A DNA stretch of 64,000 nt from Woeseiaceae bacterium (lineage in GTDB: Bacteria; Pseudomonadota; Gammaproteobacteria; Steroidobacterales; Woeseiaceae). Position numbers and translations under genes: made by a program. The notes beneath the pieces are model-generated. The model made no database searches. It was not told the DNA's origin and worked only from the letters and a program-made list of their open reading frames with translations. The first letter of the stretch is position 1. Every line of letters begins with the position of its first letter. Where the stretch lies: contig JANQMR010000011.1 of assembly GCA_028279985.1 (NCBI GenBank), positions 186,001 to 250,000 of the forward strand, given 5' to 3'. This document shows, in pieces, positions 33,835 through 42,273 of this stretch.

Positions 33835-35217
33835 TCACGGAGCGATACCAACCGCCCGAAACAGCCGGATCGTCGCCCGGATGCCTGCCAAGCGAGTGTT
33901 GAGTATCTGCTCGCGCTGCAGTATCAGGCTGCGCTGTTGACGGACGAGCTCGAAGCCGGATACGGCGCCGACACGGTAACGCGCCTCGGTTTCGCGCGTC
34001 AGGCGTTCCTGCGCGGCTAGCTGCAGTTGCCGGATCTCGAACTGGCGCAGGTTGACTTCCTGCTGGTTCAGCGCGCCTTCGACGTCTTGCAGCGCGGAGA
34101 GAATGGTCCCGCGGTAGGCAGCCAGCGACTGCGCCGCGCCGATGCGGGCGCTTTCGACTCCGCGCGAGCGCGCGCCGTTATCGAACAAGGTCGTCACCAG
34201 ATCGGCGCCGATACCCCAGGTCCAGGACGAATCGGTGACGAGGTCGTTGAGCGCGTCCGATGCCAGCCCGGTGCTGCCCGACAGGGTGATGGTCGGGTAG
34301 AAGGCCTTCTTGGCCTGCTCGAAGCGGACCTCCGATACGCGCAATCGGGTTTCGGCTACGCGTATGTCCGGCCGCACCCGCAAGACCTCCGCCGGCGTTT
34401 CCGGCGCGAGCCGGATCGCCGGCAATGCCAGGGAGGCGATGCCCGGTAAGCGGAAGTCCTGCGGCGGACGTCCGGTCAGCACCGCGAGGCGGTCTTCCTC
34501 GAGGCTGCGGCTGCCCTCCAGGTCTTCGATACCCGCGCGCAGGCGCTGGATTTCGACTTCCTGGTTGTTGAGCTCGATGCCGGCAATGATGCCGGCCCGG
34601 TGCCGCGCCTGGATCTGCTGCTGCTGCCGGAGCGCGAACTGCAGCGCCTCTCGCTGCAGGTTCAGCCGCTCGTCCTGCACGCGCAGCGAATAATAGGCGT
34701 CGGCAACTTCGGCGGCCAAGCTGATGCGGGTGGTCAACAGCGAAGCCTCGGCCTGCACGATGCCAAGCTCCGCCACCGTCACGTTATCCGCCTGCCGGCC
34801 CCAAACGTCCACCTCATAGCTCGCAACGGCGGAGATTCCATAACTCTCGGTCGTCGAGAAGTCACGGATCCGGTCCGCGCCGGCGCTGCCCGTGACCGAA
34901 TACACGAGGTTCCGGTTTGCACGCGCCTCGTCCAGCGCCAGTCGTGACGCGTTGAGCGATTCGACCGCCGTCGTAATGTCGGGATTGTTCGACAAGGCCT
35001 GTTCGATCAGTTCCGCGAGCACGTCGTCGCCGAAACTCGACCAATCGATGGCAGGGTCCGCGAGATCGGCGATCTCGTTTTTCCAGATTGCCGGCGTCAA
35101 CGTATTACGCGAGTCGGCGGCGGCGGGCAAAGTGACCGTCGAGCAGCCTGAGAGAATGGCAAGCGTACTTGCCAGCATCGGCAATACGCTATATACGCAA
35201 TACAGGTCGATCCGCAT
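33835..35217 (-). CDS. NodT-family outer-membrane efflux lipoprotein
   Basis: About 460 aa. Lipoprotein signal with lipobox LSGC (Cys24 from the chosen start) and two outer-membrane-efflux repeats, with long helices (VESLNASRLALDEARANR..., LQREALQFALRQQQQIQARHRAG). A TolC-like channel for the DevABC-like exporter upstream. Start choice is unusual: three in-frame ATGs (about 35292/35289, 35253, 35217) are each supplied by one unit of a 36-bp repeat; I used the last, which puts the signal peptide at the N-terminus. Confidence 0.9.
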   Translation of the reverse strand: MRIDLYCVYSVLPMLASTLAILSGCSTVTLPAAADSRNTLTPAIWKNEIADLADPAIDWSSFGDDVLAELIEQALSNNPDITTAVESLNASRLALDEARANRNLVYSVTGSAGADRIRDFSTTESYGISAVASYEVDVWGRQADNVTVAELGIVQAEASLLTTRISLAAEVADAYYSLRVQDERLNLQREALQFALRQQQQIQARHRAGIIAGIELNNQEVEIQRLRAGIEDLEGSRSLEEDRLAVLTGRPPQDFRLPGIASLALPAIRLAPETPAEVLRVRPDIRVAETRLRVSEVRFEQAKKAFYPTITLSGSTGLASDALNDLVTDSSWTWGIGADLVTTLFDNGARSRGVESARIGAAQSLAAYRGTILSALQDVEGALNQQEVNLRQFEIRQLQLAAQERLTRETEARYRVGAVSGFELVRQQRSLILQREQILNTRLAGIRATIRLFRAVGIAP

Positions 35218-35300
35218 TACCGCCTTCCGTACACGACACGGATCAATCTGCATTACCGTCTTCCCCGTATGACGCAGATCAACCCGCATCACCGTCTGCC
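35206..35300. repeat. 36-bp tandem repeat, 2.6 copies, carrying start codons
   Basis: Units share GATC-A-C-GCATTACCG-CTTCC and are 35-36 bp long. They span the end of the fusion-protein gene and the 5' end of the NodT gene. A 36-bp step keeps the NodT frame, so each copy adds an alternative in-frame ATG. Confidence 0.75.
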
Positions 35301-36229
35301 TTCTCGAAACGCACCAGCACCCGTTGTCCGATCAGCAACGGCACATCGCCGACACCGACGACCACCTCGATCACGTGATCGCCGGCGCCGCCGCCCTGGC
35401 GCGTTGCATCCTGTGTCGTGCGCCGGCCGAAGATCTCGCCGATCCGTATGACCGCACCTTCGTAACGCTCCTGCGGCCTCGCATCCGGCGACACGGTGGC
35501 TTTCTGTCCGATGACCACGTCGCCGACAAAACTCTCGTCGAGGTCCGCGCGCACGATTTTTTGCGCATCGGGCATCAGGGTAAACGCCGTCGAAACCTGG
35601 AACGTCGACGCGCCCACGCCGGGCCGCGCCCTGGCCTCGACGATGCGACCGGCGACCGGTGCACGCACCGTGCGCTGCTCCAGCCTGAAACGCGCCGATT
35701 CGACGTTGGCTTCCGCCTGCAGGATGCTGGCTCTTTGCGCCACCAGGTCGACCTCGATCTGCCGGATCTCGTCCTGCGCCCGGTCGAGCTCCTGCGGCGA
35801 GGCCGCGTCGATCTCGACCAGCGGCTTCAGGCGCCGGTATTCGCGTTCGGCGATCTCCTGCCGCACCCTCAAACGGTCGAGCTGTGCATTTGCGCTGACG
35901 AGCTGGGCTTCGCTCTGGCGCAAGGCGATCTGCTGTTCGTCGTCCTCCTGCACGGCAAGCACCTGCCCGGCCTCGACCCGATCCCCTTCCTCGACATAGA
36001 TCTCGCGAAAAATGCCGGCCGAACGGGCCGCAACTTCGATGATGCCTCCGTCTATGTCGATCTTACCCTTGGCAACGGCGGCAAAGTTCGACGGCGGTAC
36101 GTCGGCAACCCGCACCGGGTACTGACCGGCGCCGCCGCTGCCGCGGAACGCCCACCAGCCGACCAGGCCGATCAACACCAGCACAATCCATAACTTCTTC
36201 GATTTCCAGTTCATCCGGTCCTGCTTCAT
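35279..36229 (-). CDS. HlyD/DevB-type membrane-fusion protein
   Basis: 316 aa. N-terminal membrane anchor (LWIVLVLIGLVGWWAF), lipoyl-like half (GIIEVAARSAGIFREIYVEEGDRVEAGQVLAV), long coiled coil (~95-175), second lipoyl half (RTVRAPVAGRIVEARARPG) and beta-barrel domain. It bridges the inner-membrane ABC transporter to the outer-membrane factor. Confidence 0.92.
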   Translation of the reverse strand: MKQDRMNWKSKKLWIVLVLIGLVGWWAFRGSGGAGQYPVRVADVPPSNFAAVAKGKIDIDGGIIEVAARSAGIFREIYVEEGDRVEAGQVLAVQEDDEQQIALRQSEAQLVSANAQLDRLRVRQEIAEREYRRLKPLVEIDAASPQELDRAQDEIRQIEVDLVAQRASILQAEANVESARFRLEQRTVRAPVAGRIVEARARPGVGASTFQVSTAFTLMPDAQKIVRADLDESFVGDVVIGQKATVSPDARPQERYEGAVIRIGEIFGRRTTQDATRQGGGAGDHVIEVVVGVGDVPLLIGQRVLVRFEKADGDAG

Positions 36230-36278
36230 CCTCGTCTCGTTGCGCCTGTCTTCCGACAGCGCGCGAGCCCATCCCGTC

Positions 36279-36986
36279 CTACTCTGCTTTAGTGTCGTCT
36301 CGGCTGTCTTTGATCAGCGCACCGTCTTCCAGTTCGATGACCCGGTCCGCGTGTTCCAGCAGCCGGTCGTCGTGGGTCACGCACATGACCACCGCATCGT
36401 GCAGTTTTGCGGAGCGGTGCAGCAGGTCCGCAACGATCTGTCCATTGGCGCTGTCCAGCGCGGACGTCGGTTCGTCGGCAAAAATCAGCCGGGGGTTTTT
36501 TGCGAGCATGCGCGCAATCGCGACGCGCTGATTTTCACCGCCGGACATCTGTGCAGGACGGGCATCGCGCCGCGGCTGCAAACCCACCTCATCCAGCATT
36601 TCCTCGGCGCGCTCTGCGCTCGTTTTTGCATCGAAACCCATGTACTGTAAGGGCAGCACGATTTGCTGGTACGCCGTCAACGACGCAAACAAACCTACGG
36701 ACTGAAACACGAAACCGCACTGCTCCCTCCGAAACGCATCCACCTGCCGTTGCGACAGCGACCAGATGTCCCGCCCGTCGAACGTCACCTGGCCCGTATC
36801 GGGCTTTTGTAAACCGCCCAACGCCGCAATCATCGTCGACTTGCCCGAGCCGGACGGGCCTTTGACCAGGGTCATCTCACCGGAGTGCAGGGTCACGCTC
36901 AGGTCGTCGAGCGCAATCACCTCCGCATCGCCGAGGCCAAAGGTCTTGCGGACGTCTTTGGCCGTGATGCTGACCCGTGCGCTCAT
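36279..36986 (-). CDS. ABC transporter ATP-binding protein (DevA/LolD-like)
   Basis: 235 aa. Walker A GPSGSGKST, Q-loop, signature MSGGENQRVAIARM, Walker B LIFADEPTSALD and H-loop VTHDDR. ATG 36986 overlaps the permease stop by 4 nt, fixing the start. It powers the adjacent FtsX-type permease. Confidence 0.93.
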   Translation of the reverse strand: MSARVSITAKDVRKTFGLGDAEVIALDDLSVTLHSGEMTLVKGPSGSGKSTMIAALGGLQKPDTGQVTFDGRDIWSLSQRQVDAFRREQCGFVFQSVGLFASLTAYQQIVLPLQYMGFDAKTSAERAEEMLDEVGLQPRRDARPAQMSGGENQRVAIARMLAKNPRLIFADEPTSALDSANGQIVADLLHRSAKLHDAVVMCVTHDDRLLEHADRVIELEDGALIKDSRDDTKAE

Positions 36987-38134
36987 CGCAAAAGCTCCGC
37001 GGGCTCGACCTTGTTGACCGCGGTCAGCGAAATGAACCCGGCAAAAAGTGCCACGGCGAGCAGCAGCACCGAGCTGCCAGCGATCAGATTGACCGGCAGG
37101 GCGATCGTAATGTCGAACTGCCTGGCGGCGGCCCTGACGACAAAGGCCAGGAAGATTGCAATCGGAATGCTCAAAAGCCCGGTCCACCAGGCCTGCTCCA
37201 TCGCAACGACGGCCATGCGCCCGCGGCCGACACCGAGCGCGCGCAGCGAACCGAATTCCTTGAGCTGCGCCAGAAACGCGCCGCGCAAGGTCTGGCTGGC
37301 GATACCGCAACCGACGATCAGGCCGAACACGGCCGAACCCATCAGGATCCAGCCGAAGGTCGAGGTCAAGAGCTCACCCAGGCCGGTGCTGCTGGCAAGA
37401 TCGCGCGGCCTCGTCGCTCTGAGATTCACCCGCCGCAGCATCACGTTCAGCTCGTCGATGACGCGGTCGGTTTCGTCCGGATCGTCCAGGCGTACGAGAT
37501 AACTCGACACGTATTGGCCCAAACTCGCGTTGGAGACGAGCCGTGTCGTTTGTGGCGACGCAAAAACCGGCGTACCGAAACCGCCGCCGGGTATACCGTT
37601 GACGATACCGCCGATAACGACCTTGATGTTGCCGAGCTCCGCCGTGTCACCGACGCCGACACCGAGCGAGCGCGCCGACGACCTCGGTAACACAATCGCC
37701 CCAGGCGTCGCCAGCACCGAGCGCAGGGAGTCCGGGAAACGCGTCGGGTAAGTCATCGACTTATCACCGGGATCCAGTGTGTTGATCCGCACGCTGGTAC
37801 GAACCCCGTCCTCGCGATACCAGGTTGCGTTCGCGAAACCCTCACCGTACCCCTGTACCTCGGCGACGTTTGGATGCATCCAGATCAGACCTTCGAAACG
37901 TGGGTCGATCTGCTGAAACATGCCAAAGCGGAACCTGCGGCCGCCCGATATTGATTGCTGGGTCACGACGATGTCGGCGCGAAGCTGACGCTTGAGTTCG
38001 CCGAAAGCTTCGGCAAACCCCAGGACCAGACCGAGCTGTATGGTCATCAACAGGCCCGCAAGCACCAGCACGACAATGGCCGTTGCATGGCGCCGCCAGT
38101 CATGAATGAGATTTGCACGAGCGAGAGAGATCAT
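36983..38134 (-). CDS. FtsX/MacB-type ABC permease (DevC-like)
   Basis: 383 aa. Transmembrane helix near the N-terminus (ATAIVVLVLAGLLMTIQLGLVLGF), a periplasmic domain, then three C-terminal helices (FGWILMGSAVFGLIVGCGIA and following). ATG 38134 has AAAGGA just upstream, which is better than the in-frame ATG at 38173. First gene of the exporter operon permease-ATPase-fusion protein-NodT; it resembles DevABC glycolipid exporters or MacAB-type systems. Substrate unknown. Confidence 0.91.
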   Translation of the reverse strand: MISLARANLIHDWRRHATAIVVLVLAGLLMTIQLGLVLGFAEAFGELKRQLRADIVVTQQSISGGRRFRFGMFQQIDPRFEGLIWMHPNVAEVQGYGEGFANATWYREDGVRTSVRINTLDPGDKSMTYPTRFPDSLRSVLATPGAIVLPRSSARSLGVGVGDTAELGNIKVVIGGIVNGIPGGGFGTPVFASPQTTRLVSNASLGQYVSSYLVRLDDPDETDRVIDELNVMLRRVNLRATRPRDLASSTGLGELLTSTFGWILMGSAVFGLIVGCGIASQTLRGAFLAQLKEFGSLRALGVGRGRMAVVAMEQAWWTGLLSIPIAIFLAFVVRAAARQFDITIALPVNLIAGSSVLLLAVALFAGFISLTAVNKVEPAELLR

Positions 38135-38217
38135 GTCCTTTTGTCTATGTGCCTTCGTCCATGTCGCTCGCAATCCATCAACAGATCACGATTGTATCGT
38201 TATAGGAAAACCGGGAC

Positions 38218-38281
38218 ACCCATGCCGATGCCCCTATGCCCATACCCCCATGCCTATACCCCCATGCCTATACCCCATGGG
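38218..38281. repeat. 14-bp tandem repeat, about 4 copies
   Basis: Variants of CCCATGCCTATACC between the exporter operon and the end of the eCIS operon. Confidence 0.8.
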
Positions 38282-38311
38282 AAACCGAGGAACCCGGCGC
38301 GCCCGACTGTT

Positions 38312-38863
38312 TCAGTCGCCGGCCCGCGGTGCGGCTGTGCGCGAATCGCCTAGCCGTCCGGCCTTTTCACCCATGACGTCGGCCTCGCGCTCCAGGCCGG
38401 GGTCGTCGTTGATCGGAACACCGCGCACGCGCGACGTGGGCCGCACGCGCCCCTGTGCCTGCTGCACCACGTGCCAGGCTTCGTGCGGCAGGTGCCGCTG
38501 CTGCCCCGGAGCGATGTGTATGTCGGTGCCCTGGGTAAAGGCATGCGCGTTGAGTTGCGCCGGCTCCGATGAGTTGTGGTGCACGCGCACCTGGTCCATC
38601 GCCATGCCCGACAACCGCTCGATCCCGTCTTTCAGTTGGCCGGGCAGGCCGGTCCGACCGTTCGTGCGCGGCGACGCTTCGGGCCCACGAATCGCCGTAC
38701 CGAAGCGGTCCCTCAATTGCCTGCCTTGCACCAGGACCCGGGCGCTGGACTGCAACGATTCGGACGCGTGGCCGACCGACGCCGATACGGCCGCGGCAAG
38801 CGGCCGGTGGGCGGCCCCGCGGTCTTCGCCTTGCGCTCTCGATGCTGCGTAACGGCGTTTCAC
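38312..38863 (-). CDS. DUF4157 (eCIS core-domain) protein
   Basis: 183 aa. LSGMAMDQVRVHHNSSEPAQL...AFTQGTDIHIAPG...LPHEAWHVVQQAQGRV is the DUF4157 hallmark; HEAWH (127-131) is a zincin-type motif and LEREAD (157-162) may give the third ligand. These domains are common in cargo proteins of extracellular contractile injection systems. Here the protein ends soon after the domain, with no added toxin domain. Last gene of the eCIS run, so it could be an effector, a cargo-loading protein or a remnant. Confidence 0.85.
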   Translation of the reverse strand: MKRRYAASRAQGEDRGAAHRPLAAAVSASVGHASESLQSSARVLVQGRQLRDRFGTAIRGPEASPRTNGRTGLPGQLKDGIERLSGMAMDQVRVHHNSSEPAQLNAHAFTQGTDIHIAPGQQRHLPHEAWHVVQQAQGRVRPTSRVRGVPINDDPGLEREADVMGEKAGRLGDSRTAAPRAGD

Positions 38864-38911
38864 GAGACTATGGCCTTGCTATAGCCTTCTATAGCCATGG
38901 CCTTGCCCGGT

Positions 38912-40918
38912 TCAGCCGATGACTCTCGACACCTTTTTCCATCTGAGACGGCCTCTCACGAAGTAACCGAAAATGAGCGCGACGGCGATCAGTCCGATCC
39001 AGAAACTGTCGTCACGATACTCCGGAACACACAAGGCGTAAACGTACGGGATCAGTAACAGACCTACGCCGACAGCCAGAAAGACCCAATAACTGACCGC
39101 GGTCCGCAAACGGACCACGATGATCGACGCCCCCCAAACCAGGGCGAATACCAGCAGTACACCGCCGTAGGCCAGCCGGATCGCGTCGCGATGGGGACAA
39201 ACGAAGTTGCAAAAATCCGGAAACAGGTAAAGCTGCAGGGCTTTAATTCCCTCGGTGTTGTCCGGCGTCAAGCGGTAAACCTGCTCGGCGTATTCTACCG
39301 CGGCGCCGCCTGCACCGACATCGTTGATGCCGATACCGGCGAAATTGCTTTCCTCGTCGTACAGATCGGTGAAATCGCGCGGCTCGAGGGCCGCGTCGTT
39401 CGCGAGTATGGGAATGATCATGTTGCGCTTGACGAAACCGGTCATTTCGTTCTTCAAGAATATGACGTCGGGACATTGTAAGCCCGTCGCCCGGCCGTTC
39501 TCGTCCAGCCGGTCCACCAGAATGTAGTCGACCGTCTCGGAAAGCAGTCTCAGTATCCGCCGTCCGGGCGCCGCGTTCGGCTGAAAACCGGCGCTCCATT
39601 CGTCACAGCTCGGGTCGTCCGTCGGCTCGGGATTGCCCGGGTTGAGCTCGGTGTAGTCGATGATCAGGTTCAAGGCCAGCGCCGGCGAGTCCTGAGCCAG
39701 GCGATAATTCAGCCGCTCGACGAGATCCAGGCGCCAGCGGTTGAAGTCGGTCCCGGCGCGGTCGCGTGTCGACGCCGAGATGCGCAGCGTAACGCCGTCG
39801 AACCCGTAGTGGCGGATCATCCACGCGACGTCGTTGGTGATGTTCCGGCGCACGGAAGGATCGGACAAATCGACGACGTTCGGCGCCGGTCCGTTCTCCG
39901 ACGGCTGCCAGTGGATCGGCACGACGAGATCCACCTTACTGTGATACCGGTGCGGCAATTCCACGAACGCGCCGGCATCGGGCTGATTGACCAGCAACGA
40001 TCCCTCGACACGCGGCAGCATGGCCGAGTAGCCGATCCGTGAGAAACTGCCGAACCGGACCGGCTGTTCCTGCGGTTCGCCGTCGTTCGTTTTGGGTTCG
40101 AACAAACCGTAGCTCTGAAACAGGAAGTCCGGCGCGCATTCGCAGGGTTTCGCCGTCCAGCCGGGCGTGTTCGGCAACGGCGTCTCGCGCGCGGTTACGC
40201 GGTCGATGACAGGCGTTTTTTCCTCGGCCTGCCCGGGCTGCCGCGGGTCCGGGACGGGGATCGAGGTTTCGAAAACGGCCAGGACGGCGTCGGTCAGTCC
40301 CTGCACGTCGTTGAAGGTCTGAAACGTTCCGTTGCCGGCCAGCGCCGCCGCCGAGAGCGCTTCACCGTCGCGAGCGGCCTCGGGTGCGATGACGTGGAGA
40401 ACGAACTGCCTGCCCTGCGCCAGCGACGCGTCGACGGCGTTCCGCAGGTCGCCCTCGCAAAGATCGGCGGCCGAGGCGATGAGCACGAACACCGGAACGC
40501 TGCCCGCGGTGGCGAAGGTCTCTATCGCCGTCGCGACCGCGCCGGCCGGCGCCGGCCTGCCGCCGGGCGCCAGCGATCGAATGGACGACGTCAGCGCCGG
40601 CTCGTCTACCGGACCGGGCCGGACGAGTATCGCGGTATCGGTGCACACGCGTTCCGGACCGCTGTAGCTGACGAGCCCGACTTGGCGGTCGTCGGGCTGG
40701 GCAGCGACGACCGCCGAAAGCGCGTCGCGCACGATTTCGATTCGATCGACGGCATCGATCTCGATCCACATGTTGTCGGTGGCGTCGACGATCATGATCA
40801 CCGGGGTGTCCACCTGCCCCGGCAACACTTCGGCCGCCAGCGCAACGACTGCGGGGTAAACGCCTGCCAGCATTAGCGCCAGACGGCAAAGGCACTTACC
40901 GGCAATGCGCCCGGTCAT
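38912..40918 (-). CDS. VWA plus TIM-barrel-like membrane protein in eCIS operon
   Basis: 668 aa from the ATG overlapping the ATPase stop by 4 nt. Signal peptide (1-29). Residues ~38-215 look like a von Willebrand A domain with a degenerate metal site (IVDATDNMW). Residues ~265-570 resemble a GH18-like barrel (LVVPIHW; YGFDGVTLRISAS; LNLIIDY; FAGIGINDVG) without the DxxDxDxE catalytic motif. Three transmembrane helices close the protein (from 583). I know no standard Afp/PVC counterpart. A membrane or wall anchor, or host-surface interaction, is conceivable; that is speculation. Confidence 0.7.
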   Translation of the reverse strand: MTGRIAGKCLCRLALMLAGVYPAVVALAAEVLPGQVDTPVIMIVDATDNMWIEIDAVDRIEIVRDALSAVVAAQPDDRQVGLVSYSGPERVCTDTAILVRPGPVDEPALTSSIRSLAPGGRPAPAGAVATAIETFATAGSVPVFVLIASAADLCEGDLRNAVDASLAQGRQFVLHVIAPEAARDGEALSAAALAGNGTFQTFNDVQGLTDAVLAVFETSIPVPDPRQPGQAEEKTPVIDRVTARETPLPNTPGWTAKPCECAPDFLFQSYGLFEPKTNDGEPQEQPVRFGSFSRIGYSAMLPRVEGSLLVNQPDAGAFVELPHRYHSKVDLVVPIHWQPSENGPAPNVVDLSDPSVRRNITNDVAWMIRHYGFDGVTLRISASTRDRAGTDFNRWRLDLVERLNYRLAQDSPALALNLIIDYTELNPGNPEPTDDPSCDEWSAGFQPNAAPGRRILRLLSETVDYILVDRLDENGRATGLQCPDVIFLKNEMTGFVKRNMIIPILANDAALEPRDFTDLYDEESNFAGIGINDVGAGGAAVEYAEQVYRLTPDNTEGIKALQLYLFPDFCNFVCPHRDAIRLAYGGVLLVFALVWGASIIVVRLRTAVSYWVFLAVGVGLLLIPYVYALCVPEYRDDSFWIGLIAVALIFGYFVRGRLRWKKVSRVIG

Positions 40919-42273
40919 GGTGTACGCCCTTCCTTGGCCAATTCGCGGACGACGCCCTGCAGCAACTCCGCCCCGCGGATCAGCGGCCGTTCCGCTTGCG
41001 CGGCCTGGATTGCCGCATAACGGACGACGTTGTTGATGGATCCCCCCGACAACTCGTAAGCCTCCGCCAGCGCCGGAACGTCGACCTGCTCGTCGAGCGC
41101 ACACTGCGACGTGAGCATCATCGTCCACAGCTTTTCGCGCAGCTCCGATTCGGGCATCGGGAAATGCACGATGCTCTGGAAACGCCGTGTGAACGCGTCA
41201 TCGATGTTCGCCCGGAGATTGGAGGCCAAGAGCACCATGCCCGGGAAATCCTCGATACGCTGCAGCAAGTACGCCACCTCCTGATTGGAGTAACGGTCGT
41301 TCGCGCTGCTGTTGCTGGTGCGGGCGCCGAACAAGGCGTCGGCTTCGTCGAAAAAGAGTATCCAGTGTTTGTTTTCGGCCTGGTCGAAGACCCCCGCGAG
41401 GTTCTTTTCGGTTTCGCCGACATACTTCGATACCACCATCGAGATGTCGATCCGGTACACGTCCGCACCGATCTCCTTGCCGATCAGCGTCGCAGCCAGC
41501 GTCTTGCCGGTACCGGGAGGCCCGTAGAACAGGCTTCGATAGCCGGGTTTGAAGTACTTCGCAAAACCCCACTCCGACAAGATCCGTTGCGAGGTTTTCG
41601 CCCAGGTGATGATGTCCTCGAGTTCGCGACGCGACGCCGTCGGCAGCACGAGCTCGTCCCAGCGGTATTGCGTCGTGATCAGCCGCGCCGGAAACCGGCT
41701 ACTGAAGTCCGGCTTGTGGGTCACTCCCGAGGTCAGGCGATCCAGCCACTCGGGCGAGACCTGCAACGCACTGCCGAGCGCCGGTTCGTCGTGGCGATCG
41801 CGGTCGATCCGCAAGACATCGCTTGCAAGCAGCACATGATCCCTGTCGAACAGGCGCATGCACTCGAAACGGCGTCCGATGTCGTTGCCGGCCAGAAGAA
41901 ACATCGCGGTCTCGCAGGTCGGCAGGAACCCACCGTGCGATTTGCCGCTGCGGCCGCCGAACTCGGTAAAACCGCGGTCGAAGTTCTTGTTGTGGACAAA
42001 AAAGGTATCGAGCGTCTGCGGACGAACGTCGGGCACCAGCGCCAGAATCAACAGCAGCCGCTCGTCGAAAGCCAGGGAGCAGCGGCGAACCAGGCCGGCG
42101 TACGCGGATTCGTCGCCGTCGACCGGCGGCGGCTCGAGCCGCCGAATGCTCTCGTAATCGCAGTCCTGCTCGAAGTACAGGCGAATACGGGTATCGATGA
42201 CCCGGTCGAACCACGCGATCTCCCGGTCGATGGTCAGCGCATTGTTTGCCGCGGCATCCATTGCGGGCCTCAT
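40915..42273 (-). CDS. eCIS AAA+ ATPase (Afp15-like)
   Basis: 452 aa. The N-terminal domain (1-200) is specific to this family; the AAA+ core has Walker A GPPGTGKT (251-258), Walker B ILFFDEAD (305-312), sensor Asn352 and Arg fingers RR363-364. It is thought to help particle assembly or cargo handling. ATG 42273 overlaps the tape-measure stop by 4 nt. Confidence 0.92.
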   Translation of the reverse strand: MRPAMDAAANNALTIDREIAWFDRVIDTRIRLYFEQDCDYESIRRLEPPPVDGDESAYAGLVRRCSLAFDERLLLILALVPDVRPQTLDTFFVHNKNFDRGFTEFGGRSGKSHGGFLPTCETAMFLLAGNDIGRRFECMRLFDRDHVLLASDVLRIDRDRHDEPALGSALQVSPEWLDRLTSGVTHKPDFSSRFPARLITTQYRWDELVLPTASRRELEDIITWAKTSQRILSEWGFAKYFKPGYRSLFYGPPGTGKTLAATLIGKEIGADVYRIDISMVVSKYVGETEKNLAGVFDQAENKHWILFFDEADALFGARTSNSSANDRYSNQEVAYLLQRIEDFPGMVLLASNLRANIDDAFTRRFQSIVHFPMPESELREKLWTMMLTSQCALDEQVDVPALAEAYELSGGSINNVVRYAAIQAAQAERPLIRGAELLQGVVRELAKEGRTP

